In this document: piece after piece, positions 1 to 11,068 of the stretch
Numbering within the stretch: position 1 is the stretch's first letter
Layout of the letters: each line of letters opens with the position of its first letter
Assembly (NCBI RefSeq): GCF_017654505.1
Contig: NC_054543.1
Coordinates: 26,662,747-26,726,746, forward strand
Source: Polyodon spathula
Taxonomy: Eukaryota; Chordata; Actinopteri; Acipenseriformes; Polyodontidae
Reading direction: 5' to 3'
DNA length: 64,000 nucleotides
The notes under the pieces: generated by a model
What the model was told of the DNA's origin: nothing
What the model saw: only the letters and a program-made list of their open reading frames with translations
The model's database searches: none
Position numbers and translations under genes: made by a program

Positions 1-344
1 TTACGGTTAAATTTTCTAAATAGATTCGAGTAAAATAGAGACTAAAAACAAACCTTTCCTACTATATATCACAGAGTACAAACACAATAATAACTATATG
101 TACAATAAATAGACCAATTTATATAATAATAATAATTTCCAGACATATATGTAAAAAAATTAAAAAAGAGGATGCTAATGATCTGACAAACATTGTAGGA
201 AGTGGCAACATATAAAATTTGGGGGTATTCTCCATTTTTTATGACACGCTAAATGGTTAAACTAAGATAGATTTCTTTGCAGATTTAGTGAAAGACCATG
301 CATAAACATTGCTAAAGATTAAATCTTTTGACCTGTTTATTCCT
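1..344. other. AT-rich non-coding sequence
   Basis: No coding potential, repeat unit or RNA gene was recognised. The sequence is AT-rich and ends where the satellite array begins with a recognisable CACGTG-containing monomer. Confidence 0.6.
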
Positions 345-2350
345 TTAACTCAATGTCGGTGTGGTACCCTATGTCTCATTACTGTACACGTGCGGTGATT
401 TCCGGCAGTCAGTATGCTAACATCGGCCTCAGTAAGGTACACAGCCGGTGACTTGCACCAAAGACAGAATACCCTCTGCCTCAGTACTGTACCCATGTGG
501 TGGAATGCACCAGAGTCATGTGCTACCCTCTGCCTCAGTACTGTACACATGGGGTGAATTACATCAAAGTCGATGTGGTACCCTACGCATCACTACTTTA
601 CACATGTGGTGAAATGCACCAGAGCCGTGTGCTACCCTCCGCCTTAGTACTGTACAAGTGTGGTGACTTGGTTTGGTACCCTAAGCCTCAGTACTGTATA
701 GGTGTAGTGACTTGCACCCGAGTCATTGTGGTACCCTATGGCTCAATTTTACAAGTGCAATGACTTGCACCTGAGTTGGTTTGGTAACCTACTCCTCACT
801 ACTGTACACATGCGGTGACTTGCACTGGAGTAGCTGTGGTACTCTACACCTCAGTGGTGTCTTGCACCAGAGTCGGTGTGGTACCCTAAGCCTCAGTACT
901 ATACACGTGCATTTCCTTGCACAAGAGTTAGAATGGCACCCTCCACCTCACTACTGTACACGTGCGGTGACTTGCACCGGAGTCATTATTGTACCCCTGC
1001 ATAAGTACTGTCCACCTGCGGTGGCACACCAGAGTCTCAGTACTGTACACGTGCAGTGACTTGCACCTGAGACAGTATGATACTTGCTTCAGTACTGTTG
1101 ACTTGCAGCAGAGTCGGAATGGTACCTTCCGCCTCAGTACTGTACACATGTGGTGAGTTGCACCGTAGTCAGTAATGTAAATGTGCTGAGACTTGCGCCA
1201 GAGGACCCTCAGCCTCTGTACTGTACATGTGCGGTGACTTGCACCTTCATCAGTACTGTGCACGTGCAGTGACTTGCACCCGAGTAATTGTGGTACCCTA
1301 TGGCTCACTTGTACACGTGCAGTAACTTGTACCGGAGTCAGTATTGTACCCCGGCTAAGTACTGTCCACCTGCAGTGACCTACAACAGAGTTGGTGTGCT
1401 ACCCAACGTCTCAGTACTGTGCACGTGCGGTGACTTGAACCTGAGTCGGTGTGGTACCCTACGCGTCAGTACTGTACACTTGCGGTAACTTCCACCTGAG
1501 TCACTGTGATACCCTAAGCTCACGACTGTACAAATGCGATGACTTCCACCTGAGCTGGTTTGGTACCCTACACCTCACTATTGTACATGTGCAGTGGCTT
1601 GCACCGAAGTCAGCACTGTCCACGTGCAGTAACCTGCACCAGAGTTGATGTGGTACCCTTCTCCTCAGTACTGTACACATGCATTGACATGTACCGGAGA
1701 CAGTATGATACCTGCATTAAGTAGTCCAGCACCAGAGTCAGTGTAGTACACCTGTGGTGAATTGCACCGGAATCAGCACAGTACCATTGGTCTCAGTAAT
1801 GTACACGTGAATTGACTTACAGCAGAGTCGAAATGGTACCCTACGCCTCAATACTAAACACATGTGGTGACTTGTACCGGCCTCAGTACTGTACATGTGT
1901 GGTGACTTACACCAGAGTCGGTGTAGTACCCTGCGGTGAAGTACTGTACACGTGTTGTGAGTTACACAGGAATCAGTAATGTACACTTGCGGAGAATTGC
2001 ACCAGAGTCGGTCTGGTACCCTCTGCTCAGTACTACTTTACACTTGCAGTGAATTGCACCTGAGTCAATGTGGTAGCCTACACCTCAGTACATGTGCAGT
2101 GACTTGCACCGGTCTAAATGCTGTACACGCGGGTTGTCTTTCACCAGAGTCGGCGTGGTACACTTGGACTCAGTACTGTATACGTGCAGTAACTTGCACC
2201 GGAGTCAGTATTGTAACCCGGCCTAAGGACTATCCACGTGAGGTGACTTGCACCACAATCTGTGTGGTACCTTACGCGTCAATACTGTCGATACGTGCGG
2301 CGACTTCACATGTGTTGGTGTGGTACCCTATACTTCACGTGTGGTGACTT
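345..2350. repeat. ~55-bp satellite array, simple monomeric part
   Basis: Degenerate head-to-tail monomers of about 55 bp. Each monomer tends to contain TACACGTGCGGTGACTTGCA, then a block like CCGGAGTC, then GTGTGGTACCCTACGCCTCA. Roughly 36 monomers fit in the interval. They differ by point changes and small indels, so this is an old array. Short ORFs on both strands (for example 928-1308 on minus) run through monomers and have no independent support. Many monomers keep the palindrome CACGTG, which could be functional or simply part of the ancestral monomer. Confidence 0.85.
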
Positions 2351-4231
2351 ACAACTCACTACATGTGCGGTGAGCTGCCCCTGCGTTGGTGTGTTCCCCT
2401 ACACCTCACTACACATTTGGTGAATTGCACCTTAGTCACTGTGGTACCTTACTGCTCACTATTCTTCATGTTCGGTGAATTACACCGGAGTCAGGGTGGT
2501 ACCATCCGCTTCCTCTATATATGCGTTGAATTGCATCTTAGTTATTGTGGTACAGTACGGCTCACTACTCCATATGTGCCTTTGCTTGCATTTTAATTGT
2601 GGTTGCCTACATCTCACTATTGTATACGTACACAATTTTCACATGAGTAGATGTAGCACACTACACTTCACGTGCATTGACTTACTACTCACTACAGTGA
2701 GTTGTTTTGGTAAAGTACGGCTAACTACTCCATATGTGCCTTTGCTTGCAGTTTATTCATTATGGTTGCCTACATCTCACTATTGCACACGTACACTATT
2801 TTCAAATGAGATGATGTAGCACACTACACTTCACGAGCGTTGACTTACAACTCACTACATGTGTTGTATATTGGTGTGTTACCCTACGTCTTAATACACT
2901 GCACGTTTGGTGAATTATACCGAGTCATTTTGTTACCATCCGCCTACGAACCCTCTATATATGCATTGATTTGCACCTTCATTATTGTGGTACAGTACGG
3001 ATCACTACATCATATTTGCCTTTACTTGCAGTTTATTCATTTTAGTAGCCTACATCTCACTATTGTACACGTACACTATTTTTCACATGAGATGATGTAG
3101 CACACTACACTTCAAGTGCGTTGACTTAGAACTCACTAAATGTGTTGTATCTTGTGTGTTACCTTACGTCTTACTACACTGTGTATTCGGTGAATTGCAC
3201 CTTAGTTATTTTGGTACAGTACGGCTCAATACTGTATATGTGAGTACGCTTGCAGTTGATTATTTTGTTTGCCTACATCTCACTATTGCACACGTACACT
3301 ATTTTCAAATGAGATCATGTAGAACACTCCACTTCAAGTGCGTTGAATTTCATATCACTACATGTGGGTTAACATGGTGTGTTTCCCTACGTCTTACTAC
3401 ATTGCATGTTCGGTGAATTCCCCCGAGTCATTGTGTTACGATACGCCTACGAACCCTCTATATATGCGTTGAATTGCACCTTCGTTATTGTGGTACAGTA
3501 CGGCTCGCTACTCCATACATGCCTTTGCTTGCAATTTATTCATTGTGGTTGCCTACATATCACTATTGTCCACATGGGTTATTTCCATATGAGATGATGT
3601 AGCACACTACACTTCACGTGCGTTCACTTACAACTCACTACATGTGTTGTATCTTGGTGTGTTACTCAACGTCTTACTACACTGCGCGTTCGCTGAATTG
3701 CACCGGAGTCAACGTGTTACGATAAGGTTACGAACCCTCTATATTTGCATTGACTTGCAACTTAGTTATTGTGGTACCGTCCGACTCATTACTGTATGTG
3801 CGATCGTTTGCAGTTGATTGATTGTGGTTGCCTTCATCTCACTATTGTACACGTACACTGTTTTGATATGAGATGATGTAGCACACTACACTTCACATGC
3901 GTTGAATTACAAATCAGTACATGTGTTGTATATTGGTGTGTTACCCTACGTCTTACTACACTGCGCGTTCGGTGAATTGCACCTTCGTTATTGTGGTACA
4001 GTACGGTTTACTTCTCCATATGTGCCTTTGCTTGCAGTTTATTCATTGTGGTTGCCTACATCTCACTATTGTCCACGTGGGTTATTTCCATATGAGATGA
4101 TGTAGCACACTCCACTTCACGAGCGTTGACTTACAACTCACTACATCTGTTGTAACTTGGTGTGTTACCCTACGTCTTACTACACTGCACGCTCGGTGAA
4201 TTACATCGAGTCATTGTGTTACCATCCGCCT
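2351..4231. repeat. Satellite with higher-order repeat structure
   Basis: The same monomer family continues, but distinct monomer types now recur in a fixed order (phrases such as TTGCTTGCAGTTTATTCATT, GATGATGTAGCACACTACAC and CCTACGAACCCTCTATATAT). The GTAGCACAC landmark occurs with its last g of 'tag' near 2656, 2819, 3100, 3322, 3602, 3881 and 4105. The spacings are about 163, 281, 222, 280, 279 and 224 bp, close to 3, 5, 4, 5, 5 and 4 times 56 bp. This is a higher-order repeat with occasional loss of one or two monomers. No gene is seen. Confidence 0.8.
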
Positions 4232-5238
4232 ACATAAGAACATAAGAACATAAGAACATAAGAAAGTTTACAAACGAGAGGAGGCCATTCGGCCCATCTT
4301 GCTCGTTTGGTTGTTAGTAGCTTATTGATCCCAAAATCTCATCAAGCAGCTTCTTGAAGGATCCCAGGGTGTCAGCTTCAATAACATTACTGGGGAGTTG
4401 ATTCCAGACCCTCACAATTCTCTGTGTAAAAAAGTGTCTCCTATTTTCTGTTCTGAATGCCCCTTTTTCTAAACTCCATTTGTGACCTCTGGTCCTTGTT
4501 TCTTTTTTCAGGTTGAAAAATTCCCTTGGGTCGACACTGTCAATACCTTTTAGAATTTTGAATGCTTGAATTAGGTCGCCACGTAGTCTTCTTTGTTCAA
4601 GACTGAACAGATTCAATTCTTTTAGCCTGTCTGCATATGACATGCCTTTTAAGCCTGGAATAATTCTTGTCGCTCTTCTTTGCACTCTTTCTAGAGTAGC
4701 AATATCTTTTTTACAACGAGGTGACCAGAACTGCACACAATATTCAAAATGAGGTCTTACTAGTGCATTGTACAGTTTTAACATTACTTCCCTTGATTTA
4801 AATTCAGCACTTTTCACAATGTATCCGAGCATCTTGTTAGCCTTTTTTATAGCTTCCCCACATTGTCTAGATGAAGACATTTCTGAGTCAACAAAAACTC
4901 CTAGATCTTTTTCATAGATTCCTTCTCCAATTTCAATATCTCCCATATGTATTTATAATGTACATTTTTATTTCCTGCGTGTAGTACCTTACACTTTTCT
5001 CTATTAAATGTCATTTGCCATGTGTCTGCCCAGTTCTGAATCTTGTCTAGATCATTTTGAATGACCTTTGCTGCTGCAACAGTGTTTGCCACTCCTCCTA
5101 CTTTTGTGTCGTCTGCAAATTTAACAAGTTTGCTTACTATACCAGAATCTAAATCATTAATGTAGATTAGGAATAGCAGGGGACCTAATACTGATCCCTG
5201 TGGTACACCGCTGGTTACCACACTCCATTCTGAGGTGC
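4232..5238 (-). mobile_element. CR1-type LINE, 5'-truncated copy inserted in the satellite
   Basis: On the minus strand this matches the 3' part of the longer CR1 element at 17,279-21,209, almost base for base over about 1 kb. It covers the end of the reverse transcriptase, the C-terminal domain and the 3' tail. The tail is a run of the octamer TTCTTATG (read as CATAAGAA on the plus strand at 4232-4264), the microsatellite-like ending known for CR1 elements in place of poly(A). The 5' truncation at about 5238 falls inside the RT domain. Satellite sequence flanks both sides, so the element inserted into a pre-existing array. Confidence 0.9.
4314..5238 (-). pseudogene. CR1 ORF2 3' fragment (reverse transcriptase C-terminal part)
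   Basis: Two overlapping frames encode one protein segment. The first (5238 to about 4947) carries the RT motifs VTSGVPQGSVLGPLLF and KFADDTKVGG. The second (4946 to 4314) carries the C-terminal domain with RPHFEYCVQFWSP and VWNQLPSN, ending in the same GSISY stop as the longer copy. A one-base loss around 4948, relative to that copy, breaks the frame between the YKY and MGDIE segments. Only about seven amino-acid differences separate the C-terminal parts of the two copies, so both derive from recent activity of one subfamily. The fragment lacks the endonuclease and N-terminal RT and cannot be functional. Confidence 0.9.
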
Positions 5239-6215
5239 AATTCATCATTCTATGAACCCTTTAACTTAATGCAGTTACCTTCTTCTCACTATTGTACATG
5301 TGGTTTGATTTCACAAGAGTTGGTCTGGTATCTCTTCGATGCAGATGGGTGATTTACAACTTACTACATGTGCAGTAACTTGGTGTGTTACCCAACGTCT
5401 TATTACACTGAACGTTTGGGGAATTACACCGAGTTATTGTGTTACCATCCGCCTACGAACCCTCTATATATATGCGTTGAATTGCACCTTCGTTAATCTG
5501 GTAGAGTACGGCTCTCTACTCCATATCTGCCTTTGCTTGCAGTTTATTCATTTTGGTTGCTTGCAAATCACTATTGTACACGTACACTATTTTCAAATGA
5601 GATGATGTAGCACACTACTCTTCACGTGCGTTCACTTACAACTAACTAACTCACTATATGCGTTGTATCTTGGTGTGTTACCCTACGTCTCAATACACTG
5701 CACGCTCGGTGAATTGCATCGAGTCACTGTGGTACAGAACGGATCACTCCTCCCTATGTGCCTTTGCTTGCAGTTTATTCATTGTGGTTGCCTACATCTC
5801 ACTATTGGGTTACAAGTGGGTTATTTTCACATGAGTTGATGTAGCACACTACACTTCACTTTCGTTGACTTACATCTCACTACATGTGTGGTAACTTGGT
5901 CTCTTACCCTACGTCTTACTGCACTGCACGTTCGGTGAATTGCACCGGAGTCAGTGTGTTACCATCCGGCTACGAATCCTATATATATGCGTTGACTTGC
6001 ACCTTAGTTATTTTGGTACCGTCCGGCTCACTACTCTATATGTGCGTTTTCTTGCAGTTGATTGATTGAGGTTGCCTACATCTCACTATTGCCCACGTGG
6101 GTTATTTTCACATGAGTTGGTCTGGTACCCTGCGCTGCAGATTGGTGACTTACAACTCACTGCATGTGAGCTGACTTAATGTGTTACCCTACGCCTAACT
6201 ACACTGCACGTTCAA
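5239..6215. repeat. Satellite higher-order array, right of the CR1 insertion
   Basis: The same higher-order satellite resumes after the LINE, with GTAGCACAC landmarks near 5610 and 5844. The first ~17 bases (about 5239-5255) are unusual: read on the minus strand they resemble the plus-strand monomer phrase GGTGAATTGCACC, i.e. an inverted scrap of satellite. Normal orientation resumes at GAACCC near 5256. The array fades out around 6215. Confidence 0.75.
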
Positions 6216-7914
6216 TAATTGATTAATGCTTACCCTTGAATATAAATCGTAAAAGGATAGGATTGTCTTCACCTGGCAAATTAAACTGAGTTCATTCAGC
6301 TCAGTTGTGTTTTGGTTTGCAGAAGATGGACCACCTTACCCTGCCTGTGATAAGTGTGGTGGTCTATTGTAATTTACCTAGGAGTTATATAGGTTTTTCG
6401 TCCCATTGGAATACATGGGACGCCTCAATTAGATCCAATCATTAATCAGTGAGACAATCCATTTTACAAATAATAGTTTTTTTCAAAAGATCCAGACTAA
6501 CTTTTCAGAATTAATAGGTGTCATGTACTCAAATAAATTCAAAACTTCACATTTGTTTCAACTCTTATGATCTCATTCCTTGTTTTCCTCCGAGCCCCTC
6601 CTTTATCTGAAAAGTTAAGTGAACCAGTGTTCCCAGGATCTTGGTTTATAATATAATATAAAAACACTACTGTTATATGTGCATGCAAAACACTATTTTT
6701 ATATGAGAGATGTTCTTAATATGTGACATCACCTTCTAATATTCTTATATTTTACTAAATTAATAGATTTATGACATATGAATGATGGTTAAGCCATAAT
6801 TTTTGCATATTATTGCAAGATATATTCTTATCTGTGTTAAACCATTAACTCCATAAACCTTAAATCCCAAATCTATAAGACTTGCAGCTTCGCTGAAGTG
6901 GAACTTAAGGACATTCCTCCTTTTTGGATAAGGAGAGAGCCCCCCCCCCCCCCCTTTTTCAATGCAGCAGTTTCAAAGAACCACATTATAAGGACTCCAT
7001 CTACCATCATTAGACAATATTATAGTGCATTAACAACAAGGTACATTATAGTATATCATTACAAACTTAACACAAAAACATAACACAACGCCTTTTATAT
7101 TCTATAATTCAATGGATATCATAATGTCTAGAGGTCTTGTTGTTCAATAGAAGGAGAAATAAAACTATCATTTTCCCATTTAATTAAATCGAATATTGCT
7201 CCAGCTTTTAATCTTCTTATCATGAACAAGCAATAAAGTAAAGTCATGAACAAGCAATAATCTTTTATTTTAATAATTTATTTTTTTTTTTCTAGTTGTC
7301 AATAAGATAATCTTTCAATTAATTTACTTCAGTTTAACAGTTGCTCCTAGAATTTATAATATCACTTTATTTCTTTGGTGATTCCCTCTGAGATTTAAAT
7401 CCAACCACCAACCAGTATAACTGCATTCGACTCTTATCTTTTTATAATGACTGAACTAGGCTTGACCCTGTTCTTTGTTCATACACAATCCAGCTGAGAC
7501 AGATCTTTTCTTAAGACTTTGGTTGTTCAAGGATTAATGTTAATTTATTGTGGTAAAGAATCCCTTTCTTATCTTATTTTGTTGGAACATAAATTTGTAG
7601 ATTAACTTTTTAGTCGAAATGATGTTTTTTATCAAGCCTCATGCTTTCTAAAGATATACAAGTGGTAAATCGTTCATTATATATTTTCTTAGAAATTCCC
7701 ATTTTATTAAGTACTTAATTAAAAACATGTGTAGACTGACCTATTTCATAGAACAAGAGAGTGATCTACTGGTGGTACAAGGATACTCCCTCTTTATCCC
7801 TCCTTCTAAAAAGCCTCTAACACTTCATTTTTATATCAAAGTTCATTCCATATTTGAAATTGCCTAGTCCATTTCCAGCATATCCCCACATTCCCAGCAG
7901 GATTCAACTTCTGT
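6216..7914. other. AT-rich intergenic sequence
   Basis: No conserved coding segment or complete transposon was recognised. A 15-base poly(C) run occupies about 6940-6954, inside a short ORF that looks accidental. The rest is AT-rich sequence with short homopolymers. Confidence 0.5.
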
Positions 7915-8035
7915 GCCGGTTCAGCGGTTGACTTGGTGTGGTACCCTACACCTCATTACATGTGCAGCTGAGTCGGTCTGGTACGCTCCTCCTCAGTACT
8001 GTTCACGTGCTATGAGTTGCACCGGAGTCACTTTA
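7915..8035. repeat. Detached island of the 55-bp satellite
   Basis: About two monomers of the satellite family reappear 1.7 kb away from the main array, recognisable by GTGTGGTACCCTACACCTCA and GTTGCACCGGAGTCA. They end abruptly at the hairpin beginning at 8037. The array was probably once continuous or has spread by a local copy event. Confidence 0.7.
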
Positions 8036-8036
8036 C

Positions 8037-8079
8037 CGACTCGGACGCCGCATATCCTTTCTGCGGTCAGTCCGAGTCG
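8037..8079. repeat. Imperfect palindrome / hairpin
   Basis: Outer arms CGACTCGGAC (8037-8046) and GTCCGAGTCG (8070-8079) are perfect 10-bp inverted repeats. An inner pair CCGCA (8048-8052) and TGCGG (8062-8066) can extend the stem. It sits exactly between the satellite island and a transposon-like ORF fragment, so it may be the end of a mobile element. The function is unknown. Confidence 0.6.
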
Positions 8080-8099
8080 TAAATCCACATTTATTTTCT

Positions 8100-8398
8100 T
8101 TGTGCCAGGCTGCAGCAGTTCTTTTTGCTCTTAAAGAACCTTATGCTGCACGTCTGGCTGCATTTCTCCCCCACCCTTCTCATCTTTGGGCACCCTGTTC
8201 GTGGCTCCAGCAAGGCAAGAGACCTCCTGGTGAATCTGCTCCTGGCTCTTGCTACACTGGCCATCTACAAGACCAGGAAGCGTAAGATCACCGGGAAGGG
8301 TCTCTCTGAGTGCGTAGACATGTTCAGGGCCCTGGTCCGGTCACGGGTTAAGTTAGAGCATGCCCACGTGGAGTCTGCTGGCGACATGTCCACAGCTC
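8100..8398 (+). pseudogene. LINE-like ORF fragment, possibly a non-LTR RT C-terminus
   Basis: The plus frame from about 8125 reads through hydrophobic and basic segments including LLVNLLLALATLAIYKTRKR and FRALVRSRVKLEHAHVESAG. This pattern (a hydrophobic helix, an AIYKxRKR-like motif, then a VRSRVK-like helix) resembles the extreme C-terminus of some fish non-LTR retrotransposon ORF2 proteins, judged from memory. It stops being recognisable at about 8398, where the opposite-strand gypsy integrase fragment begins. No start codon or RT core is present. It is a remnant if correctly identified. Confidence 0.4.
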
Positions 8399-9590
8399 CG
8401 TCACACTGAGGGTGGTATAATGAAATGCGGCGCTTGAAGAGTGCCAATAATCTGCAGAGGTCCTTCATCAAGTCGGATTCAAACTGTCTGCCCTGATCCA
8501 AATGCAAAGCTTCAGGGACCCCATGCTGAGGTATGTAGTGTTCGAAAATACAGCGAGCCACAGATCCAGCAGTTTGATCTCATAATGGGTAGAGAGTAAC
8601 AAACTTGGTGTAGAGATCCATAACGGTTGCCTTTCATGAATGTTGGAAGTTATGTTATCAGCAGCAATTATTTGGAATGGCCTCATTGGAGTAATGGGCA
8701 CCAAAGGGGCTTGGTATTGAGGCACAGGAGACCTCCATGACCGACCAGGCTGGACACTGTTGACAGTGATTTGAAATGTCAGCTGACATATAGGGCCAGT
8801 AAAAGAGATGTGAGGCTCTATCCAGTGTTTTGACAGAAGCATAATGTCCAGAGGCGGGGTGGCCATGAATGTACTGCAACAACTGAGGAGTTAAGGATTT
8901 TTGGGTTCACCACCTGGAACAAATCACTCTTAGTGGAAGAGTGGCGAATCTGTCAACACAACATATTATCCTTTATGGTGTACGACCAAACTGAATCCAC
9001 ATTTTTCTGAGGAAGGGTGAAAGATGGCGAAGTCTCCAAAATGGGAGTGCTCCATCTACTGAAAAACAATTTTTAGATCAGGGTCAGAACATTGTTGATT
9101 AGGGAGGTTCCAGGCATTTGATTGAATGTTCACCAGGTTAAGTGCTGGAGGCTCAGGTGCACAGACTCACTGATTTGTGTGCCGGATTGGCTTGAAAGGC
9201 ATAATGGGGAAGTTGGCTGTGGCGGTTCGGTGCTGGCAACCGTTCTAGTGACTGATGCTTAGATAAGCTTGATGCAGGTGAGAGAGTTGTTTGTGTTGCT
9301 CTGTAGCTAGTGAGGGGTGGAGCAACCAGCTATAAATTGACTGTTGGAACAATGTTGTCTGGGTGTCGAGACATGGCATCTGGATTGAGGTGCTTGGAAC
9401 CCTCCCTGTGAATGATGCACCAGTGGGGTCTTTGTCGAGAGGCATCTTTTTCAGACTTACTGAGGGTTTGTGATCCGCGACAATAGTAAATGCATGACAA
9501 GCAAGATAGTGTCGAAGTGACCAAACAATAGGAAACAGTTCTCTGTCGCAAGTGGACCACTTCCTCTCTGAAGCTGTAAGCACATGGCTA
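8399..9590 (-). mobile_element. Decayed Ty3/gypsy retrotransposon fragment (RNase H to integrase)
   Basis: Three broken minus-strand segments lie in pol order. At 9583-9245 a Ty3/gypsy RNase H is visible through SERKWSTCDRELFPIVWSLR and a following ADHKP. At 8882-8740 an integrase zinc-binding region shows HGHPASGH followed by HCQQCPAW, the H-x-H...C-x2-C pattern. At 8866-8399 the integrase core shows PMRPFQIIAADNIT (first acidic residue) and, in another frame, HGVPEALHLDQGRQFESDLM (second acidic residue), then YHPQCDG. Frameshifts separate the pieces and no LTRs were found. The left end abuts the plus-strand LINE-like fragment, so one element probably truncated the other. Confidence 0.8.
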
Positions 9591-9854
9591 GCATAGCTTT
9601 AAATAATTTTTAACACTAAAACAAAGAAATACATGAAGAAAGAAACCAAAATAACTAGACTGGTATACAACACAAAACTCTTCTCTGAGGCATTGTTGAC
9701 CCCTATTTCTGTATTACGCGACGTATTTTTTTGTAACCCGGCCAAACCTGCTCAGATAGGCTTTCACAGTTGTTGTTCAGTGGCGACCACGACACACAGC
9801 CCCCCGTGTCAATGCAGCCGAGTATGCTTTATCAGTGTGTGAAGGATCTTCCAG
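9591..9854. other. Non-repetitive segment between gypsy remnant and minisatellite
   Basis: No gene recognised. It includes a short GC-richer part (about 9770-9850) that leads into the first 15-bp repeat unit. Confidence 0.5.
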
Positions 9855-10966
9855 CCAGATGGCTGAGGCAATGCTTACTGAGGTGGGGCTGGCTGAGGCA
9901 ATGCTGACTGAGGCGGGGCTGGCTGAGGCAATGCTTACTGAGGCGGGGCTGGCTGAGGTGGGGCTGGCTGAGGCATGGCTGGCTGAGGCAATGCTGACTG
10001 AGGCGGGGCTGGCTGAGGTGGGGCTGGCTGAGGTGGGACTGGCTGAGGCAATGCTGACTGAGGCGGGGCTGGCTGAGGCAATGCTGACTGAGGCGGGGCT
10101 GGCTGAGGCAATGCTGACTGAGGCGGGGCTGACTGAGGCGGGGCTGACTGAGGTGGGGCTGGCTGAGGCAGGGCTGACTGAGGCGGGGCTGGCTGAGGCG
10201 GGGCTGGCTGAGGCAATGCTGACTGAGGCGGGGCTGGCTGAGGCAATGCTGACTGAGGTGGGGCTGGCTGAGGCGGGGCTGACTGAGGCAGAGCTGGTAT
10301 CTTGACTGAGACAATGCTGACTGAGGCGGGGCTGGCTGAGGCAATGCTGACTGAGGCGGGGCTGGCTGAGGCAATGCTGACTGAGGCAGGGCTGACTAAG
10401 GCGGGGCTGACTGAGGCAATGCTGACTGAGACCTGGCTGGGCTGGCTGAGGCAGGGCTGACTGAGGCAATGCTGACTGAGGCGGGGCTGACTGAGGCGGG
10501 GCTGACTGAGGCGGGGCTGGCTGAGGCAGGGCTGGCTGAGGTGGGGCTGGCTGAGGCAGGGCTGACTGAGGCAATGCTGACTGAGGCGGGGCTGGCTGAG
10601 GTGGGGCTGGCTGAGGCGGGGCTGGCTGAGGTAAATTCTGAGGCTGAGGCGGGGCTGGCTGAGGCGGGGCTGAGGCAATGAACTGAGGCGGGGCTGACTG
10701 AGGCAATGCTGACTGAGGTGGGGCTGGCTGAGGCAATGCTGACTGAGGCGGGGCTGGCTGAGGCAATGCTGACTGAGGCGGGGCTGGCTGAGGTGGGGCT
10801 GGCTGAGGCGGGGCTGACTGAGGCGGGGCTGACTGAGGCAATGCTGACTGAGGCGGGGCTGGCTGAGGCGGGGCTGGCTGAGGCAATGCTGACTGAGGCG
10901 GGGCTGGCTGAGGCAATGCTGACTGAGGCGGGGCTGGCTGAGACGGGGCTGGCTGAGGCAAACTGT
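9855..10966. repeat. 15-bp minisatellite, block 1
   Basis: A regular tandem array of 15-bp units in two main forms, GAGGCGGGGCTGGCT and GAGGCAATGCTGACT, plus a hybrid GAGGCGGGGCTGACT. About 74 units fit. This block has few indels, unlike block 2. Since 15 is a multiple of 3, frames stay open indefinitely: one plus frame (repeating L-x-E-A-G/M) and all three minus frames (PQPAP-type). The long predicted proteins here are therefore products of the repeat and not evidence for a gene. Confidence 0.95.
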
Positions 10967-11068
10967 TCCCTTTCAATTCGAAGATAGCCACCAATCTTTT
11001 ATAAGAAAACGAATACCAGAGCCGTCACGAGGGAGGGAAGAACGGCAGCGAATGAGGGACCCTGAGGC
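10967..11068. other. Unique spacer inside the minisatellite
   Basis: About 100 bp of non-repeat sequence starting AACTGTTCCCTTTCAATTCG and containing a purine-rich part, separating blocks 1 and 2. It may be original flanking DNA, or a junction between two arrays joined during assembly. I do not recognise it as a specific element. Confidence 0.6.

Noticed and set aside
345..6215. CRISPR array or protein-coding repeats in the satellite
   Set aside because: Units are contiguous degenerate monomers without alternating unique spacers, and the short ORFs shift frame from monomer to monomer. The DNA is vertebrate.
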